Shown piece by piece: positions 42,224 through 49,772 of a stretch of DNA of 64,000 bases. The notes below the pieces were generated by a model, which had not been told where the DNA came from, did no database searches, and saw only the letters and a list, made by a program, of their open reading frames with translations. The translations under genes were made by a program, and so were the position numbers. Position 1 is the first letter of the stretch; every line of letters starts with the position of its first letter. Origin of the DNA: RYN-230 sp963782185 (GTDB lineage: Bacteria > Actinomycetota > Actinomycetes > Streptosporangiales > Streptosporangiaceae); the NCBI GenBank assembly GCA_963782185.1, contig CAWAJB010000013.1:391413-455412 (forward strand). The letters run 5' to 3'.

Positions 42224-45151
42224 ATGCCCGGTCGCGGTGACCACGAGGATGACCTGGATGCCCTGGGGGCGCGGGTGTCCGCCGCGCGGGAGGCGACACA
42301 GGCCCGGGGGGAGACCTTCTATCAGGGGCCCAGCGGCGTGCACCTGGCCGCGTTCCCGCCGAGGGAGCGCTGGGATGACTGGGCCGAGCTCGACTCGCGG
42401 GCCTGGCCGGCCCGCACGCAGCGCCGGTACCTGCTGGTGCCCACGACCTGCTTCAACTGCGAGTCCGCGTGCGGGCTGCTGGCCTACGTAGACCGCGACA
42501 GCGGGCAGCTCCGCAAGTTCGAGGGCAATCCGGAGCACCCCGGCTCGCGGGGCCGTAACTGTGCCAAGGGGCCGGCCACCCTCAACCAGGTGACCGACCC
42601 GGACCGCATCCTGTACCCGCTGCGCCGGTCCGGCCCGCGCGGCAGCGGCGGCTGGGAGCGGATCAGCTGGGACGTGGCGCTGGACGCGCTGGCCGCCCGG
42701 ATCCGCGCCGCGATCATCGAGGAGCGGCAGAACGAGATCATGATCCATCTCGGGCGCCCCGGCGAGGACGGCTTCACGGAGCGGGTGCTGGCCAGCTGGG
42801 GAGTGGACGGGCACAACTCGCACACCAACGTGTGCTCCAGCGGCGGCCGCACCGGCTACCAGTTCTGGATGGGCTCTGACCGGCCGAGCCCGGACCACGC
42901 GAACGCGAAAGTCATCTACCTGATCAGCGCCCACCTGGAAGCCGGGCACTATTTCAACCCGCACGCGCAGCGGATCACCGAGGCGCGCGCGAATGGGGCG
43001 AAGGTGATCGTGGTGGACACCCGGTTGTCGAACACCGCTACGCACGCCGACCACTGGCTGTCCCCCGTGCCGGGCAGCGAGGCGGCCATCAACCTGGCCG
43101 TGGCCCGACACCTTATCGCCACCCGCCGCTACGACCGGGAATTCGTCCGCCGGTGGTGGAACTGGGCCGAGTACCTTCAGGCCTGCCACCCCGGCCTGCG
43201 GGTGACCTTCGAGGCGTTCGAGGAGGTGCTCGCGACCCTCTACACGGAGTTCACCTTCGAGTACGCGGCCGCCGAGTCGGGCATCGACGCAGGCATCCTG
43301 GCTGAGGTGGCCGACACGGTTGCGGGCGCGGGGACCCGGTTCTCGGCGCACGTCTGGCGGTCGGCGGCCGCCGGGAACCTTGGCGGGTGGCAGGTAGCGC
43401 GCACCCTGTTCCTGATCTCGGCGCTGCTCGGGGCGGTCGCCACCGAGGGCGGCACATTCCCGAACGGGCTGAACAAGTTCGTGCCCCGGCCGATCCACGT
43501 CCCGCCGCATCCGGGCGTGTGGCAGGACCTGACCTGGCCGCTGGAGTACCCGCTGGCCCAGAACGAGATGTCGTTCCTGCTGCCGCACTTCCTGGCCGAG
43601 GGCCGCGGCAGGCTCGACACCTACTTCATCCGGGTCTACAACCCGGTATGGACCAACCCGGACGGCCTGTCCTGGATGGAGGTCCTCACCGACGAGTCCA
43701 AGATCGGCTGCTTCGTCGCGCTCACCCCGACCTGGAGCGAGTCGGCGTACTTCGCCGACTACATCCTGCCCATGGGCCACGGCCCGGAACGGCACGACAC
43801 GCACTCCTATGAGCAGTACGACGGGCAGTGGATCGGGTTCCGCCAGCCCGTGCTGCGGGCCGCCCGGGAACGCCTCGGCGAGGTCATCACCGACAGCCGG
43901 CAGGTCAACCCGGGCGAGGTATGGGAGGAGAACGAATTCTGGATCGAGCTGTCCTGGCGGATCGACCCGGACGGCTCGCTGGGCATCCGCCAGTACCACG
44001 AATCCCGCGCCCGCCCCGGTGAGAAGCTCACCGTCGATGAGTACTACGGCTGGATGTTCGAGAACTCCGTGCCCGGCCTGCCCGAGCGTGCCGCCGCCGA
44101 GAGCCTGACCCCGCTGGCCTGGATGCGCCGCTACGGCGCCTTCGAGATCACCTCCGGCCAGGGCGCGCTCTACGAGCAGCCGGTCCCTGCCGGAGAACTC
44201 GACGGCGTCCAGGTGATCCCGGATGGGCGCGTCTACACGGCCACACCGCAACCGTCCAGCCCGAATATCGTGCCCACGGGTGCACCGGAACCGGACAGCG
44301 AGGGCCGCCGCCTGGCGGGGGTGGACGTGGACGGCGTCGTGCGCCGCGGTTTCCCCACCCCGTCCGGGCGGCTGGAGTTCTACTCATCGACGCTCGCCGC
44401 GTGGGGCTGGCCCGAACATGCCCTGCCCGGCTACATCAAGAGCCACGTGCACCCGGGCAACCTGGACGCCGGCCAGATGGTCCTGCTGTCCACCTTCCGG
44501 CTGCCCACCCAGATCCACACCCGGTCCGCCAACGCCAAATGGCTGGACGAGCTCGCCCACACCAACCCGGTCTGGATCCACCCCGCCGACGCCGGGCGGC
44601 TCGGCATCGCCCGCACCGGCGACCTGGTCCGGGTCGAGACGGCCATCGGCTACTTCGTGGCCAAGGCCTGGATCACCGAGGGGATCCGGCCCGGGGTGGT
44701 CGCCTGCAGCCATCACATGGGCCGCTGGCGGCTGGATGGCCAGCCGGGCCAGCGCGCCATGATGGCCACCGTCGACCTGCGCCGTGGCGACGACGGGTGG
44801 ACCATGCAGCGCCGGGCCGCAGTGGCCCCGTACGCATCCAGTGACCCCGACACCCAGCGGATCTGGTGGAGCGACACCGGCGTGCACCAGAACCTCACGT
44901 TCGCGGTCCAGCCCGATCCCGTCTCGGGCATGCACTGCTGGCACCAGGCGGTCCGGGTGCGGCCAGCCAGCCCGCGCGACCAGCATGGGGACATCGCGGT
45001 GGACACGGCCAAGGCCCGCGCCGTGTACCAGGAATGGCTCCAGCTCACCCGCCCAGCCGGGCCCGGGTCACCGGCCGGGCTGCGCCGCCCGCCCTGGCTG
45101 ATGCGCCCGCTCAAGCCCGCCGCCAGCACCTACCGGATCCCGGCGCCATGA
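42224..45151 (+). CDS. Molybdopterin oxidoreductase, SoeA/PsrA-like catalytic subunit
   Basis: 975 residues. CFNCESACGLL with NCAKG downstream is the 4Fe-4S site. SHTNVCSSGGRTGYQFWMG places a cysteine at the likely Mo ligand, as in the Psr/Phs/Soe branch. Further family strings are ILYPLRRSGPRGSGGWERIS, VIVVDTRLSNTATHADHWL, ADYILPMGHGPERHD and PTPSGRLEFYS. No Tat signal is seen, so the enzyme faces the cytoplasm, as SoeA (sulfite-oxidising enzyme) does; PsrA and PhsA are exported. With persulfide dioxygenase upstream producing sulfite, sulfite oxidation is the best guess, but other sulfur substrates are possible. Confidence 0.92.
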   Translation: MPGRGDHEDDLDALGARVSAAREATQARGETFYQGPSGVHLAAFPPRERWDDWAELDSRAWPARTQRRYLLVPTTCFNCESACGLLAYVDRDSGQLRKFEGNPEHPGSRGRNCAKGPATLNQVTDPDRILYPLRRSGPRGSGGWERISWDVALDALAARIRAAIIEERQNEIMIHLGRPGEDGFTERVLASWGVDGHNSHTNVCSSGGRTGYQFWMGSDRPSPDHANAKVIYLISAHLEAGHYFNPHAQRITEARANGAKVIVVDTRLSNTATHADHWLSPVPGSEAAINLAVARHLIATRRYDREFVRRWWNWAEYLQACHPGLRVTFEAFEEVLATLYTEFTFEYAAAESGIDAGILAEVADTVAGAGTRFSAHVWRSAAAGNLGGWQVARTLFLISALLGAVATEGGTFPNGLNKFVPRPIHVPPHPGVWQDLTWPLEYPLAQNEMSFLLPHFLAEGRGRLDTYFIRVYNPVWTNPDGLSWMEVLTDESKIGCFVALTPTWSESAYFADYILPMGHGPERHDTHSYEQYDGQWIGFRQPVLRAARERLGEVITDSRQVNPGEVWEENEFWIELSWRIDPDGSLGIRQYHESRARPGEKLTVDEYYGWMFENSVPGLPERAAAESLTPLAWMRRYGAFEITSGQGALYEQPVPAGELDGVQVIPDGRVYTATPQPSSPNIVPTGAPEPDSEGRRLAGVDVDGVVRRGFPTPSGRLEFYSSTLAAWGWPEHALPGYIKSHVHPGNLDAGQMVLLSTFRLPTQIHTRSANAKWLDELAHTNPVWIHPADAGRLGIARTGDLVRVETAIGYFVAKAWITEGIRPGVVACSHHMGRWRLDGQPGQRAMMATVDLRRGDDGWTMQRRAAVAPYASSDPDTQRIWWSDTGVHQNLTFAVQPDPVSGMHCWHQAVRVRPASPRDQHGDIAVDTAKARAVYQEWLQLTRPAGPGSPAGLRRPPWLMRPLKPAASTYRIPAP

Positions 45152-46065
45152 CCGCCAGCCCCCGCACCGCCAGCACCCCCGGCACAAGCCCGGCCAGCGC
45201 CAGCGCGGAACTGCTGCGCGCGCTCGGGGCCGTCGCGGCCAGCCCGCCTCCGCACTGCCACCCGGTCACCGCGAACCTCGGGCTGCCCTCGCCGTCCGCC
45301 GCCGAGCACACCGCCGTGTTCGTCCTCGCCGCGCCACCGCACGCCGCGATCCACCTCGGCCCCAGCGGAATGCTCGGCGGCGAGGGACTGGACCGGGTGG
45401 CCGGGTTCTGGCGGGCGATCGGCCTGCACCCGCCGCAGGACGCGGATCACCTCGGCCTGCTGCTCATGCTCTACGCGGAACTGAGCGACGCCGAGGCAGC
45501 GGCCCGGAGCGGGACCACCCGCAGCCGGCTGCGGCACGCGCGCGAGGCGCTGCTGTTTGAGCACCTGTGGTCGTGGGCGCCCGGCTACCTCACCGCCGTG
45601 ACCCGGCTGGACGTGCCATCGCTGGCCAGATGGGCTCATCTCACCCGGCTGGCGCTCACCCGGGAAGCACTCCGGGCCACGCCGCCGGCCACCCTTCCCC
45701 TGGCCCTGCGCACCGCACCCGCCCCGGCCAGACCCGCCGACGGCCGGGACCAGTTGCTCGGCGCGCTGGTCGCGCCGGTGCGCTCCGGCGTCCTGCTCAC
45801 CGGCGCGGACCTGCGCGCCGCGGCCGAAGTGGCGGGCCTCGGGTACCGCGTAGGCGAGCGGCGGTACACGCTGCAGGCGATGCTCGACCAGGACGCCAGC
45901 GCGGCGCTGGGCTGGCTGGGCAACCACGCCCGCCAGCAGGCGGCGCTGCACACCGCCGGGCAGCCCATCGGCGGGCAGGATCCCCGGCACTGGTGGATAC
46001 GGCGCGCCCTCCGCACGGCCCGCACCCTGCAGCGGCTGCGAACGTCGCTGGCCACAGCCGGTTAA
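45148..46065 (+). CDS. TorD-like molybdoenzyme assembly chaperone
   Basis: 305 residues; the ATG overlaps the molybdoprotein's TGA. A helical protein with DHLGLLLMLYAELSDAEAAA, HAREALLFEHLWSWAPGYLT and TRLDVPSLARWAHLTRLAL resembles the TorD/DmsD chaperones (E-x2-D-H-x4, then FL-x2-HL-x2-W-x-P). These proteins bind the apo-molybdoenzyme during cofactor loading. It is longer than TorD (about 200), with an extra C-terminal region (GLGYRVGERRYTLQAMLDQD, HWWIRRAL). Coupled translation with its client supports the role. Confidence 0.85.
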   Translation: MTASPRTASTPGTSPASASAELLRALGAVAASPPPHCHPVTANLGLPSPSAAEHTAVFVLAAPPHAAIHLGPSGMLGGEGLDRVAGFWRAIGLHPPQDADHLGLLLMLYAELSDAEAAARSGTTRSRLRHAREALLFEHLWSWAPGYLTAVTRLDVPSLARWAHLTRLALTREALRATPPATLPLALRTAPAPARPADGRDQLLGALVAPVRSGVLLTGADLRAAAEVAGLGYRVGERRYTLQAMLDQDASAALGWLGNHARQQAALHTAGQPIGGQDPRHWWIRRALRTARTLQRLRTSLATAG

Positions 46066-46078
46066 GCCTGACACCAGA

Positions 46079-46094
46079 ATACCCCCCGTGGTAT
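46079..46094. promoter_or_regulatory. CsoR/CstR-type palindrome before the Cys-rich miniprotein
   Basis: ATACCCCCCGTGGTAT keeps ATACC/GGTAT arms. It ends 37 bases before the ATG of the 38-residue gene. Confidence 0.6.
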
Positions 46095-46131
46095 TATCGG
46101 GGCATCGACGCACCGACCATGGAGGACCCAG

Positions 46132-46248
46132 ATGTGCAGCCCGGCAGTCTGCGACCGCTGTAAGAAGATCACCTGGACCGGCTGCGGCCAGCATGTGGAG
46201 GAGGCCCTCGCGGGCGTTCCGCCCGAGAACCGCTGCACCTGCCGCTGA
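46132..46248 (+). CDS. 38-residue six-cysteine miniprotein
   Basis: ATG follows GGAGG at 46121 with normal spacing. The protein reads MCSPAVCDRCKKITWTGC, GQHVEEALAGVPPENRCTCR: cysteines at positions 2, 7, 10, 18, 35 and 37 and one histidine. Similar tiny proteins (x-C-x2-C-GK-TTW-x-GCG-x-H pattern) occur widely in bacteria without a known role; a zinc knuckle or persulfide/copper carrier are possibilities. The CsoR/CstR palindrome just upstream ties it to the sulfur/copper regulon. Confidence 0.75.
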   Translation: MCSPAVCDRCKKITWTGCGQHVEEALAGVPPENRCTCR

Positions 46249-46321
46249 GCACGACCGCCCGCGGCCGGCGTTGCCGGACGGTTGCTGGGGACGGCTGCCG
46301 CTGCCGTCCCGCGGCCGGAGG

Positions 46322-46636
46322 CTACGGCCGGTGGTGGCCCGCCGAGGCGGGCTGGGCCTGCGCTGCGGCGACCGCGAAGAGCCCATACCAGTGGTGCGGG
46401 ATGTATTTCGGGGTGGTGATGTCGAAGTAGATCCGCCCCCCGATGATGCCGGCGGGCACCGCCCAGAGGGCCACCTCGCCGACCAGCGCGGGGTCGCCGC
46501 CTTGTGCTTTCCACCGCCGCTGGGTGATCAGGATCGCCGCGGTGATCCCGATCACGTACATCAGCCCGTAGAAATGGATGAACGCCGGGCCGGCATGGAA
46601 CCCGTTCACCGGGGGGCTCGGGAGATGCAGGGCCAT
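46322..46636 (-). pseudogene. lgt: N-terminal fragment of lgt
   Basis: MALHLPSPPVNGFHAGPAFI, HFYGLMYVIGITAAILITQR, DPALVGEVALWAVPAGIIGG and RIYFDITTPKYIPHHWYG match the first ~90 residues of prolipoprotein diacylglyceryl transferase, a multi-spanning membrane enzyme of about 270-320 residues. After HHWYG the frame turns Ala/Gln-rich and stops. The catalytic region is lost. It is a second, longer relative of the scrap at 18352. Confidence 0.75.
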
Positions 46637-46651
46637 GACGACCGAGGGTAG

Positions 46652-46689
46652 CCGCCCGGGTATGCCGCCGCGGCGGCATACCCGGGCGG
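46652..46689. terminator. 38-base perfect palindrome, probable terminator
   Basis: CCGCCCGGGTATGCCGCCG followed at once by its exact reverse complement, with no loop. It lies downstream of the leftward PIG-L gene (stop at 46728) and 16 bases upstream of the lgt fragment. A very stable stem suits a GC-rich terminator; it also contains GGGTAT/ATACCC, so a regulator site is an alternative. Confidence 0.55.
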
Positions 46690-46727
46690 GCCGCCCTCGC
46701 CACGCTCCCGGCTGGTCCCGGGCCGGC

Positions 46728-47483
46728 TCAGGCCCGCGCCGCGGGCGGCCCTCCGGGTGGCAGCAGCCAGCGCAGGTGCTCGCAGTCGCCCTGCAGTTGC
46801 AGCCGCCGCCACAAGACAGCGGCCGGTGAGATCTGGCTGGCGTGCATCAGGGCAGCGCGGCGCTGCCGGGCCCGGTCCACCCGGACGCACAGATCGACCC
46901 GGCCAGGTGGCTGGCCCGCGAAGGTCCCGCCGGTCTCGGCCCGGAGCCGGTCAGCGACCACGTCCTGCAGCGTCCAGGCCAGGACGGGCAGGCGGCCCGC
47001 TGGCGCGGCGAGCAGGGCGGCGCGGGTGGCGGCCTGGTGGTCGGGATGGCCGGTGATGCCGGTGTCGTCGAAGACCAGCAGGCCCTCGGCGCCGGTCCGC
47101 GCGGCCAGCCGGGTGACCTGGGCGGACAGTTCCTCCGGCGCCACCTCAGCGAGGTGGCCGTCTGGGTAGTCAAGCAGGGTCACGGTGGCGGCCCCGAGTT
47201 CAGCTGCGGCCTGGCGGAGTTCGGCGTCCCGCGCCTGGCTGAGCTCGGCGTGGTTCTCGTTCAGCGTGGAAGCCTCGCCGTGGGTGAAGCACAGCACATG
47301 CACGGCGGCGCCACCCGCGGCGAGGCTGTCCGCTATCGCGCCGAGCCCGAAGGTCTCGTCGTCGGGGTGGGCGACCACCACGAGCGCGTGCCGCCAGTCC
47401 GGCAGCAGGCGCCCGGGCCGGGGCAGGACTTCCCCGCCCGCGGCTGCCTGCTGCCCGTCCCGGCCGCTGTTCCGCGTGATCAT
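46728..47483 (-). CDS. PIG-L/LmbE-family deacetylase or amidase
   Basis: 251 residues. ALVVVAHPDDETFGLGAIAD holds the zinc motif AHPDDE, then VHVLCFTHGEASTL and DDTGITGHPDHQAATRA with the third ligand histidine. In actinobacteria this family includes mycothiol deacetylase (MshB) and the mycothiol S-conjugate amidase (Mca); this is a shorter, unassigned member. It follows a DUF2892 gene behind a CsoR/CstR palindrome, which makes a role in thiol or thiol-conjugate turnover plausible. Confidence 0.9.
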   Translation of the reverse strand: MITRNSGRDGQQAAAGGEVLPRPGRLLPDWRHALVVVAHPDDETFGLGAIADSLAAGGAAVHVLCFTHGEASTLNENHAELSQARDAELRQAAAELGAATVTLLDYPDGHLAEVAPEELSAQVTRLAARTGAEGLLVFDDTGITGHPDHQAATRAALLAAPAGRLPVLAWTLQDVVADRLRAETGGTFAGQPPGRVDLCVRVDRARQRRAALMHASQISPAAVLWRRLQLQGDCEHLRWLLPPGGPPAARA

Positions 47484-47496
47484 CGTCAGCGCCCGG

Positions 47497-47703
47497 TCAG
47501 CGGGCCCGCAGCGGAGTGTGCAGCAGCGGCGCGGCCAGGCAGACGCCCGCCGCCCCGGCGGCCAGCGGGACCACGCCGATCACCACGAGGACCAGGCCGC
47601 CGGTCCCGCCGATCATTATCCCGGCGATGATCAGCGCCAGGCCGGCCAGCACCCGCCCGGCCCGTCCTGCCATCCCGTTCATGAGCTTGACAACGCGCAT
47701 CAC
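47497..47703 (-). CDS. Small DUF2892/YgaP-like membrane protein
   Basis: 68 residues: VVKLMNGMAGRAGRVLAGLA, LIIAGIMIGGTGGLVLVVIG, then VVPLAAGAAGVCLAAPLLHT. Two membrane helices and the N-terminal N-x-x-x-GR-x-x-R pattern fit DUF2892, often fused to or next to rhodaneses (as in YgaP). It is the first gene after a strong palindrome, 12 bases upstream of its ATG. Confidence 0.75.
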   Translation of the reverse strand: MMRVVKLMNGMAGRAGRVLAGLALIIAGIMIGGTGGLVLVVIGVVPLAAGAAGVCLAAPLLHTPLRAR

Positions 47704-47714
47704 GCCTCCTAGAA

Positions 47715-47730
47715 ATACCCCCCTGGGTAT
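47715..47730. promoter_or_regulatory. CsoR/CstR-type palindrome before DUF2892
   Basis: ATACCCCCCTGGGTAT has perfect ATACCC/GGGTAT arms and sits 11 bases from the DUF2892 start on the minus strand. Confidence 0.7.
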
Positions 47731-47859
47731 ATGTGCTCATCATAGCTGACCGGAAGCGGAGGTTATTCCCCCGGCCTGCCCGGGACCGCAGCCCCAGCGG
47801 CACCAGGGGCCGCGGTCCGCCGGAGGGACGCCGGGACCACGATCCGGCCACGACCCGGT

Positions 47860-47875
47860 ATGCCCCTAGGGGTAT
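47860..47875. promoter_or_regulatory. CsoR/CstR-type palindrome (middle of divergent region)
   Basis: ATGCCCCTAGGGGTAT, one mismatch from a perfect palindrome, lies midway between the divergent DUF2892 and persulfide dioxygenase genes. Confidence 0.65.
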
Positions 47876-47916
47876 TTGCGTCTCAGCGTTCCGGCCGGTT
47901 ATGGTGTCAGTACCAG

Positions 47917-47932
47917 ATACCCGTGGGGGTAT
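47917..47932. promoter_or_regulatory. CsoR/CstR-type palindrome before the persulfide dioxygenase operon
   Basis: ATACCCGTGGGGGTAT is followed directly by ACAAGGAG, the ribosome site of the leader frame, so bound repressor would cover the transcription start region. Confidence 0.7.
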
Positions 47933-47946
47933 ACAAGGAGATGATC

Positions 47947-48027
47947 ATGGTTCGTGAAGCTGGCGTGCCCGCTTTCGGGGCGGCGCACCGCGACAGGGCG
48001 GCCGGGGAAAGCGGGGCCCGGCGATGA
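47947..48027 (+). CDS. Possible 26-residue leader peptide coupled to the dioxygenase gene
   Basis: AAGGAG is placed for the ATG at 47947 (an ATG six bases earlier is too close). The frame MVREAGVPAFGAAHRDRAAG, ESGARR ends in a TGA that overlaps the ATG of the persulfide dioxygenase. The dioxygenase ATG itself has a weaker ribosome site, so the leader may deliver ribosomes to it. It could also be the stump of a lost gene. Confidence 0.35.
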   Translation: MVREAGVPAFGAAHRDRAAGESGARR

Positions 48028-49409
48028 TCGAGGTCGTCAGCATCGACACCCCGGCGCTGGGTGACCGCAGCTACCTGGCCACCGACGGAAGGGTGGCGCT
48101 GGTGGTGGACCCGCAGCGGGACATCGACCGGGTACTCGCGGCTGCCGCCACGCGCGGGGTCCGCATCACGCACGTGTTCGAGACCCATATTCACAACGAC
48201 TACGTCAGCGGCGGGCTCGCCCTGGCCCGGGTGACCGGCGCGGCTTACCACGTCAACGCCGACGACGAGGTGGCCTTCGACCGGACCCCGGTCACCGATG
48301 GTGATGCCATCGCCGTGGGAGACACGATGGCGGTGCAGGTGATCGCCACCCCGGGGCACACCTTCACCCACCTGTCCTATGCGCTGCAGGACACCACTAG
48401 CGGACGCGTGACCGCGGTGTTCACCGGAGGTTCGCTGCTGTACGGCTCGACCGGGCGGCCCGACCTGCTCGGCGCCGCGCACAAGGCCACGCTGGCCGCG
48501 GCCCAGCACGCCTCCGCCCGGCGGCTGGCGCAGCTGCCGGATGACACGCCGGTCTGCCCCACGCATGGGTTCGGCAGCTTCTGCACGGCTTCCCAGACCA
48601 CGGGCACCCAGTCCGGGGGCACGGCCTCCACCATCGGCCGGGAAAGGCTCGCCAACCCGGTGCTCACCCTCGATGAGCAGCAGTACGTGACCGAATTGCT
48701 GGCCGGACTGGACGCCTACCCCGCGTACTACGCCCACATGGGCCCCGCCAACGCGGCCGGGCCGGGCGCCCCCGACCTGACCCCGCCCGCCCGCGCGGAC
48801 GCCGCGCAGCTGGCCGCCCGCATCGGCGCCGGGGAGTGGGTCGTGGACCTGCGCAGCCGGCGCGCGTTCGCCGCCGGGCACCTCAGCGGCTCACTCAGCT
48901 TCGAGCACGGCGGCGACTTCAGCAACTACCTGGGCTGGCTGATCCCGTGGGGAACCCCGCTGACGCTGCTCGGCGACACCCCGGAGCAGGTCGCCGCGGC
49001 CCAGCGGGACCTGGCCCGGATCGGCATCGACCAGCTGGCCGGCGCCGCGACGGGCACCCCGCAGGACTGGGCAGGCGGGCAGCCGCTGGCCTCCTTCGCG
49101 GTCGCCAGCTTCGCTGACCTGACCGCCGTCCGCCATCACCGGCCGGTCATCGTGCTGGATGTGCGCCGGGCACTCGAGTGGGCCGACGGCCACCTCGAGG
49201 GGGCGCTGCACATCCCGCTCCAGGACCTGCCCGCCCGTATCGGCGAGGTCCCGCCCGGCGAGGTCTGGGTGCACTGCCGGTCCGGCTACCGGGCCGTGAT
49301 CGCGGCATCCCTGCTCCAGGCGGCCGGGCACCCCGTGGTCGCCGTGGACGACGAGTTCACCCGCGCAGGCGCGGCAGGCCTGGCCCTAGCCGCCGGGAGG
49401 GCAGCATGA
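48024..49409 (+). CDS. Persulfide dioxygenase-rhodanese fusion (copy 2)
   Basis: 461 residues, with the same architecture as copy 1. DPQRDIDRVLAAAATRG, ETHIHNDYVSGG, TPGHTFTHLSYALQ, an inactive rhodanese (WVVDLRSRRAFAAGHLSGS) and an active one (HCRSGYRAVIAASLL). The active loop is CRSGYR here and CHSGYR in copy 1. It heads an operon with rhodanese, TauE/SafE, the CsoR/CstR-type repressor and DUF302. It should make sulfite and pass or receive sulfane sulfur through the rhodaneses. Confidence 0.94.
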   Translation: MIEVVSIDTPALGDRSYLATDGRVALVVDPQRDIDRVLAAAATRGVRITHVFETHIHNDYVSGGLALARVTGAAYHVNADDEVAFDRTPVTDGDAIAVGDTMAVQVIATPGHTFTHLSYALQDTTSGRVTAVFTGGSLLYGSTGRPDLLGAAHKATLAAAQHASARRLAQLPDDTPVCPTHGFGSFCTASQTTGTQSGGTASTIGRERLANPVLTLDEQQYVTELLAGLDAYPAYYAHMGPANAAGPGAPDLTPPARADAAQLAARIGAGEWVVDLRSRRAFAAGHLSGSLSFEHGGDFSNYLGWLIPWGTPLTLLGDTPEQVAAAQRDLARIGIDQLAGAATGTPQDWAGGQPLASFAVASFADLTAVRHHRPVIVLDVRRALEWADGHLEGALHIPLQDLPARIGEVPPGEVWVHCRSGYRAVIAASLLQAAGHPVVAVDDEFTRAGAAGLALAAGRAA

Positions 49410-49768
49410 GCGGGCTGCTCAGCCGCCTGTTTCCCCAGCGGCCCAAGGCCACCGCGGAACAGGCCAGGCAGCTGCAGCAGCAGGGCGCGATCCTGCTCGA
49501 CGTCCGGGAGGACGCCGAGTGGCGCGCGGGCCACGCGCCCGGCGCCCGGCACATCCCGCTCAGTCGGCTCCCCGCCCGGATGAAGGACCTGCCGCCGAGG
49601 CGCACCGTGATCACCGTCTGCCGCTCCGGCCACCGCTCCGCCCGTGCCGCCGCACTGCTCGCCCGCGAGGGCCGAGACGTGGTCAACCTGTCCGGGGGCA
49701 TGAATGCCTGGGCGCGCGCCGGGCTGCCGGTCGTCTCCGGCGGCGGCGGCCCGGGCCGGGTGGCGTGA
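49406..49768 (+). CDS. Single-domain rhodanese
   Basis: 120 residues; the ATG overlaps the previous TGA. ILLDVREDAEWRAGHAPGAR, HIPLSRLPARMKDLPPRRTV and the active loop VCRSGHRSARAAALL, then VVNLSGGMNAWARAGLPV. The start was set at MSGLLSRLFPQRP because of the coupled overlap. It transfers sulfane sulfur, probably between the persulfide dioxygenase substrate pool and acceptors. A dead relative lies at 21185. Confidence 0.93.
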   Translation: MSGLLSRLFPQRPKATAEQARQLQQQGAILLDVREDAEWRAGHAPGARHIPLSRLPARMKDLPPRRTVITVCRSGHRSARAAALLAREGRDVVNLSGGMNAWARAGLPVVSGGGGPGRVA

Positions 49769-49772
49769 ACCA

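Noticed and set aside
42173..44251. 692-codon frame on the - strand
   Set aside because: It lies entirely within the molybdoenzyme gene, with composition typical of a complementary-strand shadow and no domain strings.
42224..45151. Formate dehydrogenase or nitrate reductase
   Set aside because: The Mo-ligand region TNVCSSGG and the PsrB/PsrC-like partner fit the Psr/Phs/Soe branch better, and the neighbours are sulfur genes.
45130..46386. 418-codon - frame opposite the TorD-like gene
   Set aside because: No motifs, and it overlaps the coupled molybdoenzyme-chaperone pair and the miniprotein gene.
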